A program made the position numbers and the translations under genes. A stretch of 64,000 nt of DNA from CBDHGY01 sp965263325. GTDB lineage: Bacteria; Pseudomonadota; Alphaproteobacteria; Caulobacterales; Hyphomonadaceae. The first letter of the stretch is position 1. Every line of letters starts with the position of its first letter. The stretch spans positions 1 to 64,000 of the forward strand of contig CBDHGY010000001.1 of NCBI GenBank assembly GCA_965263325.1, written 5' to 3'. The notes under the pieces were generated by a model. It did not search any database. It saw only the letters and a list, made by a program, of their open reading frames with translations, and was not told the DNA's origin. Below are positions 35,943 to 44,798 of the stretch, one piece after another.

Positions 35943-36862
35943 TCCCTGTTTGGAAAGGCATTGCGAACACATGGGATTGTGACGAGATGGGGCACATGAA
36001 TGTCCGCATCTATGTTGAAAAAGCTATGGAAGGCCTTGGCATTTTCGCGAAGCATATAGGTATGCCGCATGCCTTTAAGCCGAACGCCCCGTCGACTTTA
36101 ATTCCGGGTGACCAGCACATTCGTTATATCCGTGAAGTGCATGCCGGCAAGCCAATCTCGATGACAGCTTGTGTGCTCGAAGTCGGCGATGTCGATGCTG
36201 TTATCTACCAGGACATGCGTCATGCTGATGGGCGCTGTGCGGCCGCGTTTCGAACACGCGTAATTCACGCAAACGCAAAAACCGGCGCGCCGTTCCCATG
36301 GAGCAAGCGGAGCCGCGCCGCTTTGGAAGAACTGATCGACACACCACCCGAAGATACGGCGCCTCGCTCCCTTGACCCTAAGTGTGAAACGCTTAGCCGT
36401 GAGCACGCCGTCATCAGCACAGTGGAGCGCACAGGTGCTCCGCTGGTAGGATTAGGTCTTGTGCCGCCAGAACATTGCGATGTCTTTGGCAGAATGTATG
36501 CGCCGCGCTTCATTGGACGCATTTCTGACTCAGTCCCCAATCTACTTTTCGACTGGCGCCAGCGCGTAGCCGGCGCCTCGGGAGACGACGTTCCAGGGGG
36601 CGCAGTTCTGGAGTATTTTTTGGTCTATCGCCGCTGGCCCAAAGCAGGTGATTTGTTGCAGATTCATTCCTCCTTCGCCGGGGCTGGCGAGAAAACCCAT
36701 AGTCTTGTGCATTGGGTCGTGGACCCGGTCAGTGGGAATGCTTGGCTGACTTGCAAGGCCGTCGCCGTGACCTTCGACTTGAAGACCAGAAAGATCATTC
36801 CGACGCCAAGCGAGCATATGGAAGAATTAAAGAAGATCGCGCCCCAAGGTCTGGCGGTTTAA
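35939..36862 (+). CDS. Double-hotdog acyl-thioesterase
   Basis: A 307-aa protein with two hotdog domains. The first begins VWKGIANTWDCDEMGHMNV, in which DEMGHMN is the 4-hydroxybenzoyl-CoA-thioesterase type catalytic Asp/His signature. The second (about 165-300) contains CDVFGRMYAPRFIGRISD. It would hydrolyse acyl-CoA or acyl-ACP. GTG at 35939 overlaps the previous stop (GTGA), giving a tight zur-secreted protein-thioesterase operon. Confidence 0.85.
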   Translation: MIPVWKGIANTWDCDEMGHMNVRIYVEKAMEGLGIFAKHIGMPHAFKPNAPSTLIPGDQHIRYIREVHAGKPISMTACVLEVGDVDAVIYQDMRHADGRCAAAFRTRVIHANAKTGAPFPWSKRSRAALEELIDTPPEDTAPRSLDPKCETLSREHAVISTVERTGAPLVGLGLVPPEHCDVFGRMYAPRFIGRISDSVPNLLFDWRQRVAGASGDDVPGGAVLEYFLVYRRWPKAGDLLQIHSSFAGAGEKTHSLVHWVVDPVSGNAWLTCKAVAVTFDLKTRKIIPTPSEHMEELKKIAPQGLAV

Positions 36863-37139
36863 ACCGAAATGAGCTTTTGGATTCCAAGCCAATCAGACGT
36901 TAAAGCTGATCTATTCCAGTTTACAGCATCTCCTGCCACATGTGTTGGACAACACGCTACGGATCCATAACCTGCAACCGACAAGTTGGATCTTGAGTGC
37001 AACCACAATGTCCGGAATTTCAAACGGCAGTATTCAAGGCGTGCAATACCAATTCGCTGAAAACGGGACACTTCTATCTACATCAAGTCAAACTGGATTA
37101 CTGCCTAGAGAACCAAAGCCTTAGCGCGCTCTGATCCAG
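36863..37139 (+). other. Intergenic region with a decayed-looking reading frame
   Basis: This 277-base stretch between convergent genes holds an ATG at 36869 with a 33-codon frame (MSFWIPSQSDVKADLFQF) and, in another frame, 60 codons from 36942 to 37124. Neither has a good ribosome site. They could be pieces of one broken gene or chance. No terminator hairpin is seen. Confidence 0.35.
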
Positions 37140-38075
37140 TTATACGCCTGTCATATCCGCAAGCACGCGCCCGAACAGCGCCAAGAATCCGTCGCCAAAT
37201 TCAGGTGAGTAAGTAACCTCATTGCTTCCCACAGGCTTCGCAGCGTTTATGCCAATAACTGCCACCGCGTCATACGCATATGTAAACCATGGCCCACCCG
37301 ATGATCCTTCCGTCAGTTCGTTCATTGCGGCAACAACACTTGAAGATGAGACACCAAGATGCTGGCCGGTCGTCGCATAAAGGAAATGACCATCGAACGC
37401 GAACTGCTTTGTAGGTACAAACGGATAGCCAAGGCTGGTAACCGTGCCCTCACGCGGGGCTTTCGCCAACAAGCTTGCAGTTCCCGTTTTAGCTGCAATG
37501 GGCTGGCTCAATCGCACGAAAGCATAATCATAAGGACTCCGGCTTGTTCCGAGCGAAGGCTGCTGCCACCCCTTGTGCAGATAAACCGCCTCTCCCACCC
37601 AGGATCCAAGCGCTCGATGTCCTCGCTTTTGCGGTTCAAACCGGCTCCAAGCTGCTGTTTTTCCATTCGCTTCTACACAATGGGCGGCCGTCAGTATTAC
37701 GCGCTCTGCGACGACCGCAGCCGTACAAAACCGAAGTTTTCCTTGAATACTCGATGTCAGTTTGCCGATGGTAGATTGCGGCCACTCGCCAACACTGGCC
37801 ACAGCCTCCGTTATCGGCTCAGTTGGCGCGCCATAGGAAACGCGGCGCGTCAACAGTGACCCGGCCCAAGTGTTGGTGGTTGAATACCCCGAGTTCAAAC
37901 GTGGGGCAGAATTAATTCTTATTCGTTTTTCTTTTCCGCGCGGGCCTGTGAGTTTATCTGTTGTTTCAAATACAACTCGGCCGGCTGGCTCGAGAGGTTC
38001 TTCAATTTCCCGAACATATCCCGGCGGCGGGGACATAAGCTCCATGATAATCGCAAGATTGCCATCCTCAGACAT
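37140..38075 (-). CDS. Trypsin-like serine protease without signal peptide
   Basis: A 311-aa protein. The catalytic triad is present: His in LTAAHCV, Asp in DYAFVRL and Ser in EGSSGGPW. The order and the disulfide-type CTAAVV...AAHC fit the S1/V8-like glutamyl-endopeptidase group. The N-terminal 85 residues are charged and have no clear signal peptide, which is odd for an extracytoplasmic protease; an upstream start or a different export route is possible. It stands alone and is divergent from the lipoprotein gene at 38226. Confidence 0.8.
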   Translation of the reverse strand: MSEDGNLAIIMELMSPPPGYVREIEEPLEPAGRVVFETTDKLTGPRGKEKRIRINSAPRLNSGYSTTNTWAGSLLTRRVSYGAPTEPITEAVASVGEWPQSTIGKLTSSIQGKLRFCTAAVVAERVILTAAHCVEANGKTAAWSRFEPQKRGHRALGSWVGEAVYLHKGWQQPSLGTSRSPYDYAFVRLSQPIAAKTGTASLLAKAPREGTVTSLGYPFVPTKQFAFDGHFLYATTGQHLGVSSSSVVAAMNELTEGSSGGPWFTYAYDAVAVIGINAAKPVGSNEVTYSPEFGDGFLALFGRVLADMTGV

Positions 38076-38225
38076 GGAAATACTGTCTCATAGTCCGCGT
38101 AAACAAGCCAAGAATTTTCAACTAACTAGTCATCTAACCCATTTCAACATTCAGGCTTAGGAGTATTTTCACGAAAATGCGAGATAAAAACTCTCAAAGG
38201 TATGCTCGGAAAAAGGGGTAACACC

Positions 38226-38789
38226 ATGGCATTGAAGCACGCATCTCTCACAGTATCTGCACTATTTCTCGCAACAGGCTGCGCATCTTATCACGGGACA
38301 GTCTTGCCGACACCCGGTGGTAATTTCCAGGCGATCACGCCCGGCAAAACCAAAGGTGGTGCTTACAAAATGGCTCAAGCCGATGCCGAACGCGCCTGTA
38401 AGAAAGAGACCGGCAACAAGAAATTCTTCGCGCTAGAAAGCGATAGCAAGTTTACGGGCGTCGAAATCGATCGCGGCGAAGGTGGAACAACCCGCAGCGT
38501 GATCGCCGGCGCGATCGAGTTTGCAGCCGCCATGGAAAAGAACGATAATTATGAAGTCACGATGTTCTTCCGATGTGCAGCGTCGGGCCCACAAACGGCA
38601 GATGCTGTAACGCCGCTGATCAAGAGCGAAGAAGTTGTTCAAGAACCCGTCGTTGAAACCGTTGTCGCCCCAAACGAAACAGTAACAGCCTCGATCGCAT
38701 TACCAACGCAACAAACAGAAGCACCGACATCATTGTCTGGACGTCCTGATATCGATGCCATTGTCGCTGCTGCGATGGCGAACCGCTAA
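38226..38789 (+). CDS. Small lipoprotein of unknown function
   Basis: About 187 aa. The signal peptide ends in the lipobox LATGC. The start at 38226 has an AGGGG ribosome site; the frame to 38202 is not needed. The mature part is about 90 residues of a folded domain (ADAERACKKETGNKKFFALE and AIEFAAAMEKNDNYEV) and an acidic/threonine-rich tail. No family recognised. It ends at a bidirectional hairpin shared with the convergent lipoprotein gene. Confidence 0.75.
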   Translation: MALKHASLTVSALFLATGCASYHGTVLPTPGGNFQAITPGKTKGGAYKMAQADAERACKKETGNKKFFALESDSKFTGVEIDRGEGGTTRSVIAGAIEFAAAMEKNDNYEVTMFFRCAASGPQTADAVTPLIKSEEVVQEPVVETVVAPNETVTASIALPTQQTEAPTSLSGRPDIDAIVAAAMANR

Positions 38790-38817
38790 GCGAAAATTTC
38801 ATCGAAGCAGAAAACAT

Positions 38818-38845
38818 ATGGCCGGAGGGTAGAAGTTCCGGCCAT
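38818..38845. terminator. Bidirectional hairpin between convergent lipoprotein genes
   Basis: ATGGCCGGA (38818-38826) pairs with TCCGGCCAT (38837-38845), with T-rich sequence (TTAATTTAT) on the right. It lies 28 bases after one stop codon and 25 bases from the other, so it can end both transcripts. Confidence 0.75.
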
Positions 38846-38870
38846 TTAATTTATCGACTATTTATTAGGC

Positions 38871-39446
38871 TTATGAGCCTGTGCCTGAACCTACTCCGGC
38901 GAGTGAGGCAAATCCGGGATCTGCAATCACTTTTGAAATCGTTTCCTGCACAGCAGGTGTAAATGCGTCAATCACATTTTGACAAGCTTTAATCGCGCTA
39001 TAGCTTGTCTTGAATTTGTACTCAGTGTTGACCGCAACACCTTCCGGGTTTGTGTCAGACGTGAGCTTCAGTCCAATATTCCATGAACCAGTTCCGAGTG
39101 AGCTGAACTGTAGCTCGGTGATCTCACCCGCGATCATTTTACCATTCGCTTGATCATAAGCACCTGCTGCAAATAGCTCATCACGCATTGCGCCCTCAAT
39201 GAACTCTTTTGGTGTTTTGCCCGGTGCAACTTCCAGTGCCCCAAGCGCGCGGCAAGTTAGCTTCTCATCTACACCTTCAGCCATGCTGAAATCAGCCAGT
39301 TGAACTTTCGCATCTGTGTCACCGAGCGCGCCCTGGAACGCCATGATGTTTTCCGTTGAAGTGGTGTAAGGGCGGCTGGATGTGGTTTCACAAGCCGCAA
39401 GACTTAGCGCTGCAACCGCAGCAATTGTGATTGTTGTTAACTTCAT
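38871..39446 (-). CDS. Lipoprotein of unknown function
   Basis: About 191 aa. The signal peptide has the lipobox SLAAC. GGGGAG upstream of ATG 39446 fixes the start. The mature part is alternately beta and helical (LTCRALGALEVAPGKTPKEF, LFAAGAYDQANGKMIAGEIT), with an end rich in glycine/serine. No family recognised. Convergent with another lipoprotein gene. Confidence 0.75.
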   Translation of the reverse strand: MKLTTITIAAVAALSLAACETTSSRPYTTSTENIMAFQGALGDTDAKVQLADFSMAEGVDEKLTCRALGALEVAPGKTPKEFIEGAMRDELFAAGAYDQANGKMIAGEITELQFSSLGTGSWNIGLKLTSDTNPEGVAVNTEYKFKTSYSAIKACQNVIDAFTPAVQETISKVIADPGFASLAGVGSGTGS

Positions 39447-39530
39447 GTTTCTCCCCAACAATAAGAGCCCAGATATGGCTCTCCCTTGGTTAACGGGGGA
39501 ATCGAGGCGACGTTAATCGCGTTCTAATAG

Positions 39531-39559
39531 AAAAGCCGAAGCGATCTGCCTCGGCTTTT
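39531..39559 (-). terminator. Rho-independent terminator of the beta-oxidation operon
   Basis: The inverted repeat AAAAGCCGA (39531-39539) and TCGGCTTTT (39551-39559), followed on the minus strand by a short T-rich tract, lies 30 bases past the stop codon of the last gene of the operon. Confidence 0.8.
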
Positions 39560-39589
39560 CGTAACCTGTAACAAACATTACTACTTTGT

Positions 39590-41824
39590 TTAAGCCGCTG
39601 CTTTCTCAGGTGTCCCCGCAGGTGGGAAGCGATCATAGAACCCTTCGCCTTTGGCCGCCATTTCTTTCAGCAAAGCAGGCGGTTCGAAACGCTCACCATA
39701 CTTAGCAGCGAGACGCTCGGCCTCTTCCACGAACGGGCCAATGCCCCAGATCAGGTCCACATAAGAGCAGCATCCGCCCGTATAAGGCGCAAATCCCCAG
39801 GCAAGGATTGATCCGATATCGCCATCGCGCGCGTCTGTGATGACGCCCTCTTCAAAACAGCGGGCAACCTCAATTGCTTGGCGCACGAGAAAACGGTTGG
39901 TCAGCTCCTTTTTCAGTTCTGGCGGACACTCATCAACTTTCACATCAATGCGCGTATTGAGATCTGGCCAGAGACGGTCAGGTTTGCCTTTTTCGTTGTA
40001 ATCGTAAAAACCTTTACCCGCTTTACGACCCACGCGGCCTTTGTCTTCAACAAGCCACGCCATCATCTGACCGAGCTCATTAGAGTCATAGTCCACGCCT
40101 GCCGCTTGTGCCATTTGGCGACCGACTTTTAGCGCTGTGTCGAGACCAACAGAGTCTGAGACTTCAAGCGGTCCCATAGGCATACCAGACTGGCGACCAA
40201 CATTCTCAATGATTGCGGGCTTAATACCTTCAGCCAGCATCGCCATGCCTTCCTGAGTGTAAGTGCCAAAGCAACGCGAGGTATAGAAACCGCGGCTATC
40301 ATTTACAACGATCGGTGTCTTACGGATCGCAAGGACATAGTCGACAGACTTTGCCAGAGTTTCCTGACTGGTCTTCTCGCCCATAATGATCTCTACAAGC
40401 CCCATCCGCTCAACAGGTGAGAAGAAGTGGATCCCGATGAAATTCGCTGGGCGATCAGACGCCTCAGCCAGACCAGTAATCGGAAGAGTAGAGGTGTTCG
40501 ACCCAAACACAGCCGTATCGTCCAACTGCTCTTCCGCCATTTTGGTGATCTTGGCTTTCAATTCAGGGTTTTCGAAAACAGCTTCGACAACAAGATCGGC
40601 ACCTTTGATGTCATCATAGTTGTCTGTCGTCGTAATGAGATCGAGGAGCGCATTGCCTTTTTCTTCAGTCGTTTTGCCGCGGCTGATGTCTTTTTCGACG
40701 AGACGGCGGGAGTAGTCTTTACCCTTCTCTGCGTTCTCCTTCGAAATATCGACGAGTACCGTTGGGATACCGGCCTTGGCCTGAACGTAAGCAATCCCTG
40801 CCCCCATCAATCCGGCACCTATGACAGCGATTTTATTGAACTCGGTTTTCTCGTATCCTTGCGGGCGGTTGCCACCTTTGCTCAACGCTTGCGTTGAGAG
40901 GAAGAGCGAGCGGATCATCGCTTTGGCTTCAGGGCGCTGCTGGGTGTTTATGAAGTAACGAGTTTCAATCCGGAGGCCAGCATCAATTGGTACTTGAAGC
41001 CCCTCATAGACGCACGAAAGAATATTCTTCTGCGCAGGATAATTGCCATGCGTTTGAGCATGCAGCATTGCATTGCCCATGGTTGCAACCTGCCCCATGC
41101 CTGGGTTTTTGTGGTAGACGCCGCCCGGTACTTTAAAGCCTTTTTCGTCCCAAGGTGCTTTCGCGTCCGGGTTCGCTTTAATCCACTCCTTACACTTCGC
41201 GACAGTTTCGCCAGCAGGAGCCAGCTCACCTACAACGCCCATTTTCAGAGCTTTTTCAGCATTGAACGACTTACCTTGCAAGATCAGCGGCAATGCTTCT
41301 TGCGCACCAATCAAGCGTGGTAGACGCTGCGTACCACCGGCACCGGGGAGAAGGCCGATCTTTGCTTCTGGCAAACCAAACTGGAGTTTTGGATTGTCGT
41401 TCGCAGCCACGCGGTAATGGCACGCAAGCGCCACTTCAAGACCGCCGCCGAGCGCCAACCCGTCAAGCGCACACGCGATTGGCTTGCCGCATGTTTCGAG
41501 CTCGCGCAATGTTTTGTTCAAAGAGAAGCCGCGCTCGAACTGCATTGCTTTCAGCTCAGCTTCTGACATCTCAGATTCTGGCTTCCCGCCACCAGCGCTT
41601 TCGCCCATCTCACCAAGGTCTGCTCCGGCGCAAAAACCAGAAGGTTTGCCCGAGGAAACAACAAGGCCTTTGATGTCATCATTCTCAGAGACTTCTTTTG
41701 TAATTGCAATGATGTCCGCAATTGCTTTCGCTGTGAGCGTATTCATTGAGCGACCCGGCACATCGAATACAGCATGCGCAATACCGTCGCCATCAACGTC
41801 CCAACCAAACGTTTCGAGATTCAT
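39590..41824 (-). CDS. Enoyl-CoA hydratase / 3-hydroxyacyl-CoA dehydrogenase (FadB/FadJ type)
   Basis: A 744-aa two-domain enzyme for two middle steps of beta-oxidation. The crotonase domain (1-300) has the oxyanion-hole region SGFCAGADLGEM and the catalytic Glu in PEAKIGLLPGAGGTQRLP. The NAD-binding dehydrogenase domain has VIGAGLMGAGIAYVQAKAG and the catalytic His region GIHFFSPVERMGLVEII. AGGAAG precedes the ATG. It is the last gene of the operon, with a terminator behind it. Thiolase and acyl-CoA dehydrogenases are encoded upstream. Confidence 0.95.
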   Translation of the reverse strand: MNLETFGWDVDGDGIAHAVFDVPGRSMNTLTAKAIADIIAITKEVSENDDIKGLVVSSGKPSGFCAGADLGEMGESAGGGKPESEMSEAELKAMQFERGFSLNKTLRELETCGKPIACALDGLALGGGLEVALACHYRVAANDNPKLQFGLPEAKIGLLPGAGGTQRLPRLIGAQEALPLILQGKSFNAEKALKMGVVGELAPAGETVAKCKEWIKANPDAKAPWDEKGFKVPGGVYHKNPGMGQVATMGNAMLHAQTHGNYPAQKNILSCVYEGLQVPIDAGLRIETRYFINTQQRPEAKAMIRSLFLSTQALSKGGNRPQGYEKTEFNKIAVIGAGLMGAGIAYVQAKAGIPTVLVDISKENAEKGKDYSRRLVEKDISRGKTTEEKGNALLDLITTTDNYDDIKGADLVVEAVFENPELKAKITKMAEEQLDDTAVFGSNTSTLPITGLAEASDRPANFIGIHFFSPVERMGLVEIIMGEKTSQETLAKSVDYVLAIRKTPIVVNDSRGFYTSRCFGTYTQEGMAMLAEGIKPAIIENVGRQSGMPMGPLEVSDSVGLDTALKVGRQMAQAAGVDYDSNELGQMMAWLVEDKGRVGRKAGKGFYDYNEKGKPDRLWPDLNTRIDVKVDECPPELKKELTNRFLVRQAIEVARCFEEGVITDARDGDIGSILAWGFAPYTGGCCSYVDLIWGIGPFVEEAERLAAKYGERFEPPALLKEMAAKGEGFYDRFPPAGTPEKAAA

Positions 41825-41924
41825 TTCACTTCTTCCTTACACTTGAGCCGTGCAGCACTTCACCCTGCCGGCAGAGATTCCAATTGAAAATCTGATCAAT
41901 CAGTGAATGATCGGTGGGAGCTGC

Positions 41925-42314
41925 TTAAGAGCAAACATCCACCTGATAACCATCCGCATCTGTAACGGTGGAGCACCCGGTACGTGTTGATGACGGTGCC
42001 AGTGTGGCACCGAAATCAGTAAGCACCTGGGGTGCTGGCGCAGTAGGCGCGACAATATCGAGATGACGAGGCTGAACCCCAGCACCTTCAACATCCGGCC
42101 AAAGCGTCATCCGAACACCATCGCGCGTCATCACGACGACATGGCAGGTCTCACAATCCTTGTTCGCCTCAAACCCAAGCGCACTGTATAGTTTGCACGC
42201 TTGGTTGACGTCCCGGACTGGGACATTGAGTTGTTGAACCGATTGCTCCGATGCGGCAGCTATTCCAGAAAATGCAGTGCCTGCAGCGAATAGGGAGACC
42301 AAAAGGAGACGCAT
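41925..42314 (-). CDS. Exported VOC-fold protein in beta-oxidation operon
   Basis: A 129-aa protein with a cleavable signal peptide (LLLVSLFAAGTAFSGIAAA) and then a single VOC-like module: LNVPVRDVNQACKLYSALGF, ending DADGYQVDVCS. There are several cysteines (CKLY, CETC, GCST, VCS), which suits disulfides in the periplasm. VOC proteins are normally cytosolic, so this exported one in a beta-oxidation operon is odd. It is 32 bases after the thiolase gene and 100 bases before the FadJ-like gene. Substrate unknown. Confidence 0.72.
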   Translation of the reverse strand: MRLLLVSLFAAGTAFSGIAAASEQSVQQLNVPVRDVNQACKLYSALGFEANKDCETCHVVVMTRDGVRMTLWPDVEGAGVQPRHLDIVAPTAPAPQVLTDFGATLAPSSTRTGCSTVTDADGYQVDVCS

Positions 42315-42346
42315 TCTACTTCACCTGACCAGTATTGATGGGCGTT

Positions 42347-43552
42347 TTATACCCGTTCGATGATTGTTGCGGTACCCATACCAGCCCCGACACACAAAGT
42401 GACGAGCGCCGTTTCCTTATCGGCCCGCTCTAACTCATCAACCATTGTGCCAAGCAGCATGCCGCCAGTCGCGCCGAGGGGATGTCCCATTGCAATGGCA
42501 CCGCCATTCACATTCATCTTATCGTGGTCGATGTTGAGATTATGCATCATGAGAAGCACGACTGAAGCAAACGCTTCGTTTAGCTCATAGAGGTCGATGT
42601 CGCCGACTTCCATGCCAGCCTTCTTCAGCGCCTTCTGCGTAACTGCGGTTGGACCTGTCAGCATGATACCAGGCTCAGAACCGATTGAGGCCATCTGCTT
42701 CACACGCGCGCGCGGCTTCAGACCAAGCTTCTCGCCCATTTCTTTTGAACCAAAGAGAACAGCAGACGCACCATCAACGATACCAGAGGAATTACCCGCG
42801 TGGTGGACATGATTGATCTTCTCTAGCTCCGGATAACGTTCCTGAATGACTGCATCGAAACCCATTTCGCCGAGAGCAGCGAATGATGGGTTCAGCGCAG
42901 CGAGAGATTGCATAGTCGCATCCGGGCGCATGTGCTCATCATGGTCAAGTTGAATGCCGCCCATCTGGTCTTTCACCGGAATGATAGACTTCTTGAAGCG
43001 GCCCTCTTCCCAAGCCCGCGCCGCGCGTTTTTGAGACTCAACAGCAAATGCGTCAACATCATCGCGCGAGAAGCCCCACTTCGTGGCGATTGTGTCAGCG
43101 CCAACACCTTGCGGAGAGAAGTAGGATTTGAAAGCAATCTGCGGGTCAGCGGACCACGCACCACCTGCCGCGCCCATCGGCACGCGGCTCATGGATTCAA
43201 TACCGCCGCCAATGGCCATATCTGCTTCGCCGGTCATGACTTTAGCTGCAGCCATGTTGCAGGCCTCAAGACCAGATGCGCAGAAACGGTCAATCTGAAC
43301 GCCTGCTGTCGTTTCGGCATAGTCTGCATTCAGCACCGCGATGCGAGCAATGTCGCCGCCCTGCTCACCGACGGGGGATACACAGCCGAGCACGACATCA
43401 TCAACGTGAGATGTGTCGAGCTCATTGCGATCGCGGATCGCCTCAAGTGTTTGCGTGGATAATTCTAATGCTGTGATTTCGTGAAGACTTCCCGTCTTCT
43501 TTCCCTTGCCGCGCGGGGTGCGCACAGCGTCATAAATATAGGCTTCGGTCAT
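42347..43552 (-). CDS. Acetyl-CoA C-acetyltransferase (thiolase)
   Basis: A 401-aa thiolase II-type enzyme cleaving 3-ketoacyl-CoA with CoA at the end of each beta-oxidation turn. The active-site Cys is in DRFCASGLEA (about Cys88). The other signatures are NVNGGAIAMGHPLGATGG and the second Cys in VTLCVGAGMGTA. GGAG lies upstream of ATG. It sits 44 bases after the acyl-CoA dehydrogenase gene. Confidence 0.96.
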   Translation of the reverse strand: MTEAYIYDAVRTPRGKGKKTGSLHEITALELSTQTLEAIRDRNELDTSHVDDVVLGCVSPVGEQGGDIARIAVLNADYAETTAGVQIDRFCASGLEACNMAAAKVMTGEADMAIGGGIESMSRVPMGAAGGAWSADPQIAFKSYFSPQGVGADTIATKWGFSRDDVDAFAVESQKRAARAWEEGRFKKSIIPVKDQMGGIQLDHDEHMRPDATMQSLAALNPSFAALGEMGFDAVIQERYPELEKINHVHHAGNSSGIVDGASAVLFGSKEMGEKLGLKPRARVKQMASIGSEPGIMLTGPTAVTQKALKKAGMEVGDIDLYELNEAFASVVLLMMHNLNIDHDKMNVNGGAIAMGHPLGATGGMLLGTMVDELERADKETALVTLCVGAGMGTATIIERV

Positions 43553-43596
43553 GGACGAGGTCTCCTTTGAGGGGCAATTTCAGTTTCATCATCGGG

Positions 43597-44760
43597 TTAT
43601 AAAGTTCTCGCGATCAGCATTTTCATCACTTCATTCGCGCCGCCATATATGCGCTGCACACGGGCATCCTGGTACATTTGTCCAATCGGATACTCATCCA
43701 TGAAGCCATACCCACCGTGGAGCTGCAGGCATTCATCGATAATTTTACATTGGAGGTCAGATACCCAATACTTCGACATAGACGCCGTTGCTGCATCGAG
43801 CTTGTCCTGCAAGAGCAATTCTGTGCAGTGATCCATGAAGACTTTGGCGACTGTCGCTTCTGTCTTGCACTCCGCCAGCTTGAATTGCGTGTTCTGGAAA
43901 TCGAAGATCGTGCCGCCGAATGCTTTGCGTTGTTTCACGTAAGCGATGGTTTCGGTCAGCGCGCGCTCAATCATACCGATCCCTTGTAGACCGATCATGT
44001 GACGCTCTTGCGGAAGCTTCTGCATGAGCTGCACAAATCCTTGACCTTCCTCCGGCCCAAGGAGTGCTGAAGCGGGAACTTTCACATCATTGAAAAACAG
44101 CTCTGACGTATCTTGAGCTGGCTGGCCTATTTTCTTCAAGTTCCGGCCGCGCTCAAATCCCTCAACCTCATCAGTCTCAACCATCAATATCGAGATGCCT
44201 TTCGCCCCTTTAGTTGGATCCGTCTTCGCACAAACGAAAATCAAATTCGCGGTTTGACCATTTGTGATAAACGTTTTGGATCCGTTGATGACGTAGCCAT
44301 TCCCGTCTTTTTTCGCGGTCGTTTTGATATTTTGCAGATCGGATCCTGTACCAGGCTCCGTCATCGCAATTGCTGTTACGAGTTCACCGGATAACATCTT
44401 AGGAAGGAGGCGCTGCTTTTGCTCTTCGCTGCCATAGGAGATGAGGTACGGAGCAACAATCGCATTGTGAAGGCCAATGCCAAGCGGCACACCCTGCCAC
44501 TCTAGCTGCTCAATTATTATAGCGTCATGTCGAAAGTCACCGCCGACGCCGCCATACTCTTCCGGACAGCTCGGCACGAGCAAGCCCATCTCCCCGGCCT
44601 TATGCCAAATATCCCGATCGACAATTCCTTGCTCGCGCCACTTTTCCACATGCGGCTTGCATTCTTTTTCCATGAACCCAGAAACAGCGTCGGCAAAAAT
44701 ATCGAGTTCTTCATCCTCTCGCCACTTTGCCTTTGGGACATCCAATGGACTTTGCAACAT
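43597..44760 (-). CDS. Acyl-CoA dehydrogenase (short/medium-chain type)
   Basis: A 387-aa FAD enzyme making trans-2-enoyl-CoA. The FAD region is AIAMTEPGTGSDLQNIKTTA and NGSKTFITNGQTANLIF. The catalytic-base Glu is in YGGANEVMKMLIA near the C-terminus. It is 38 bases after the larger acyl-CoA dehydrogenase gene. Two dehydrogenases of different size suggest different chain-length ranges. Confidence 0.94.
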   Translation of the reverse strand: MLQSPLDVPKAKWREDEELDIFADAVSGFMEKECKPHVEKWREQGIVDRDIWHKAGEMGLLVPSCPEEYGGVGGDFRHDAIIIEQLEWQGVPLGIGLHNAIVAPYLISYGSEEQKQRLLPKMLSGELVTAIAMTEPGTGSDLQNIKTTAKKDGNGYVINGSKTFITNGQTANLIFVCAKTDPTKGAKGISILMVETDEVEGFERGRNLKKIGQPAQDTSELFFNDVKVPASALLGPEEGQGFVQLMQKLPQERHMIGLQGIGMIERALTETIAYVKQRKAFGGTIFDFQNTQFKLAECKTEATVAKVFMDHCTELLLQDKLDAATASMSKYWVSDLQCKIIDECLQLHGGYGFMDEYPIGQMYQDARVQRIYGGANEVMKMLIARTL

Positions 44761-44798
44761 CTATCAAGCCTCTCTTTAACCCACTAAAAATAGATCGT

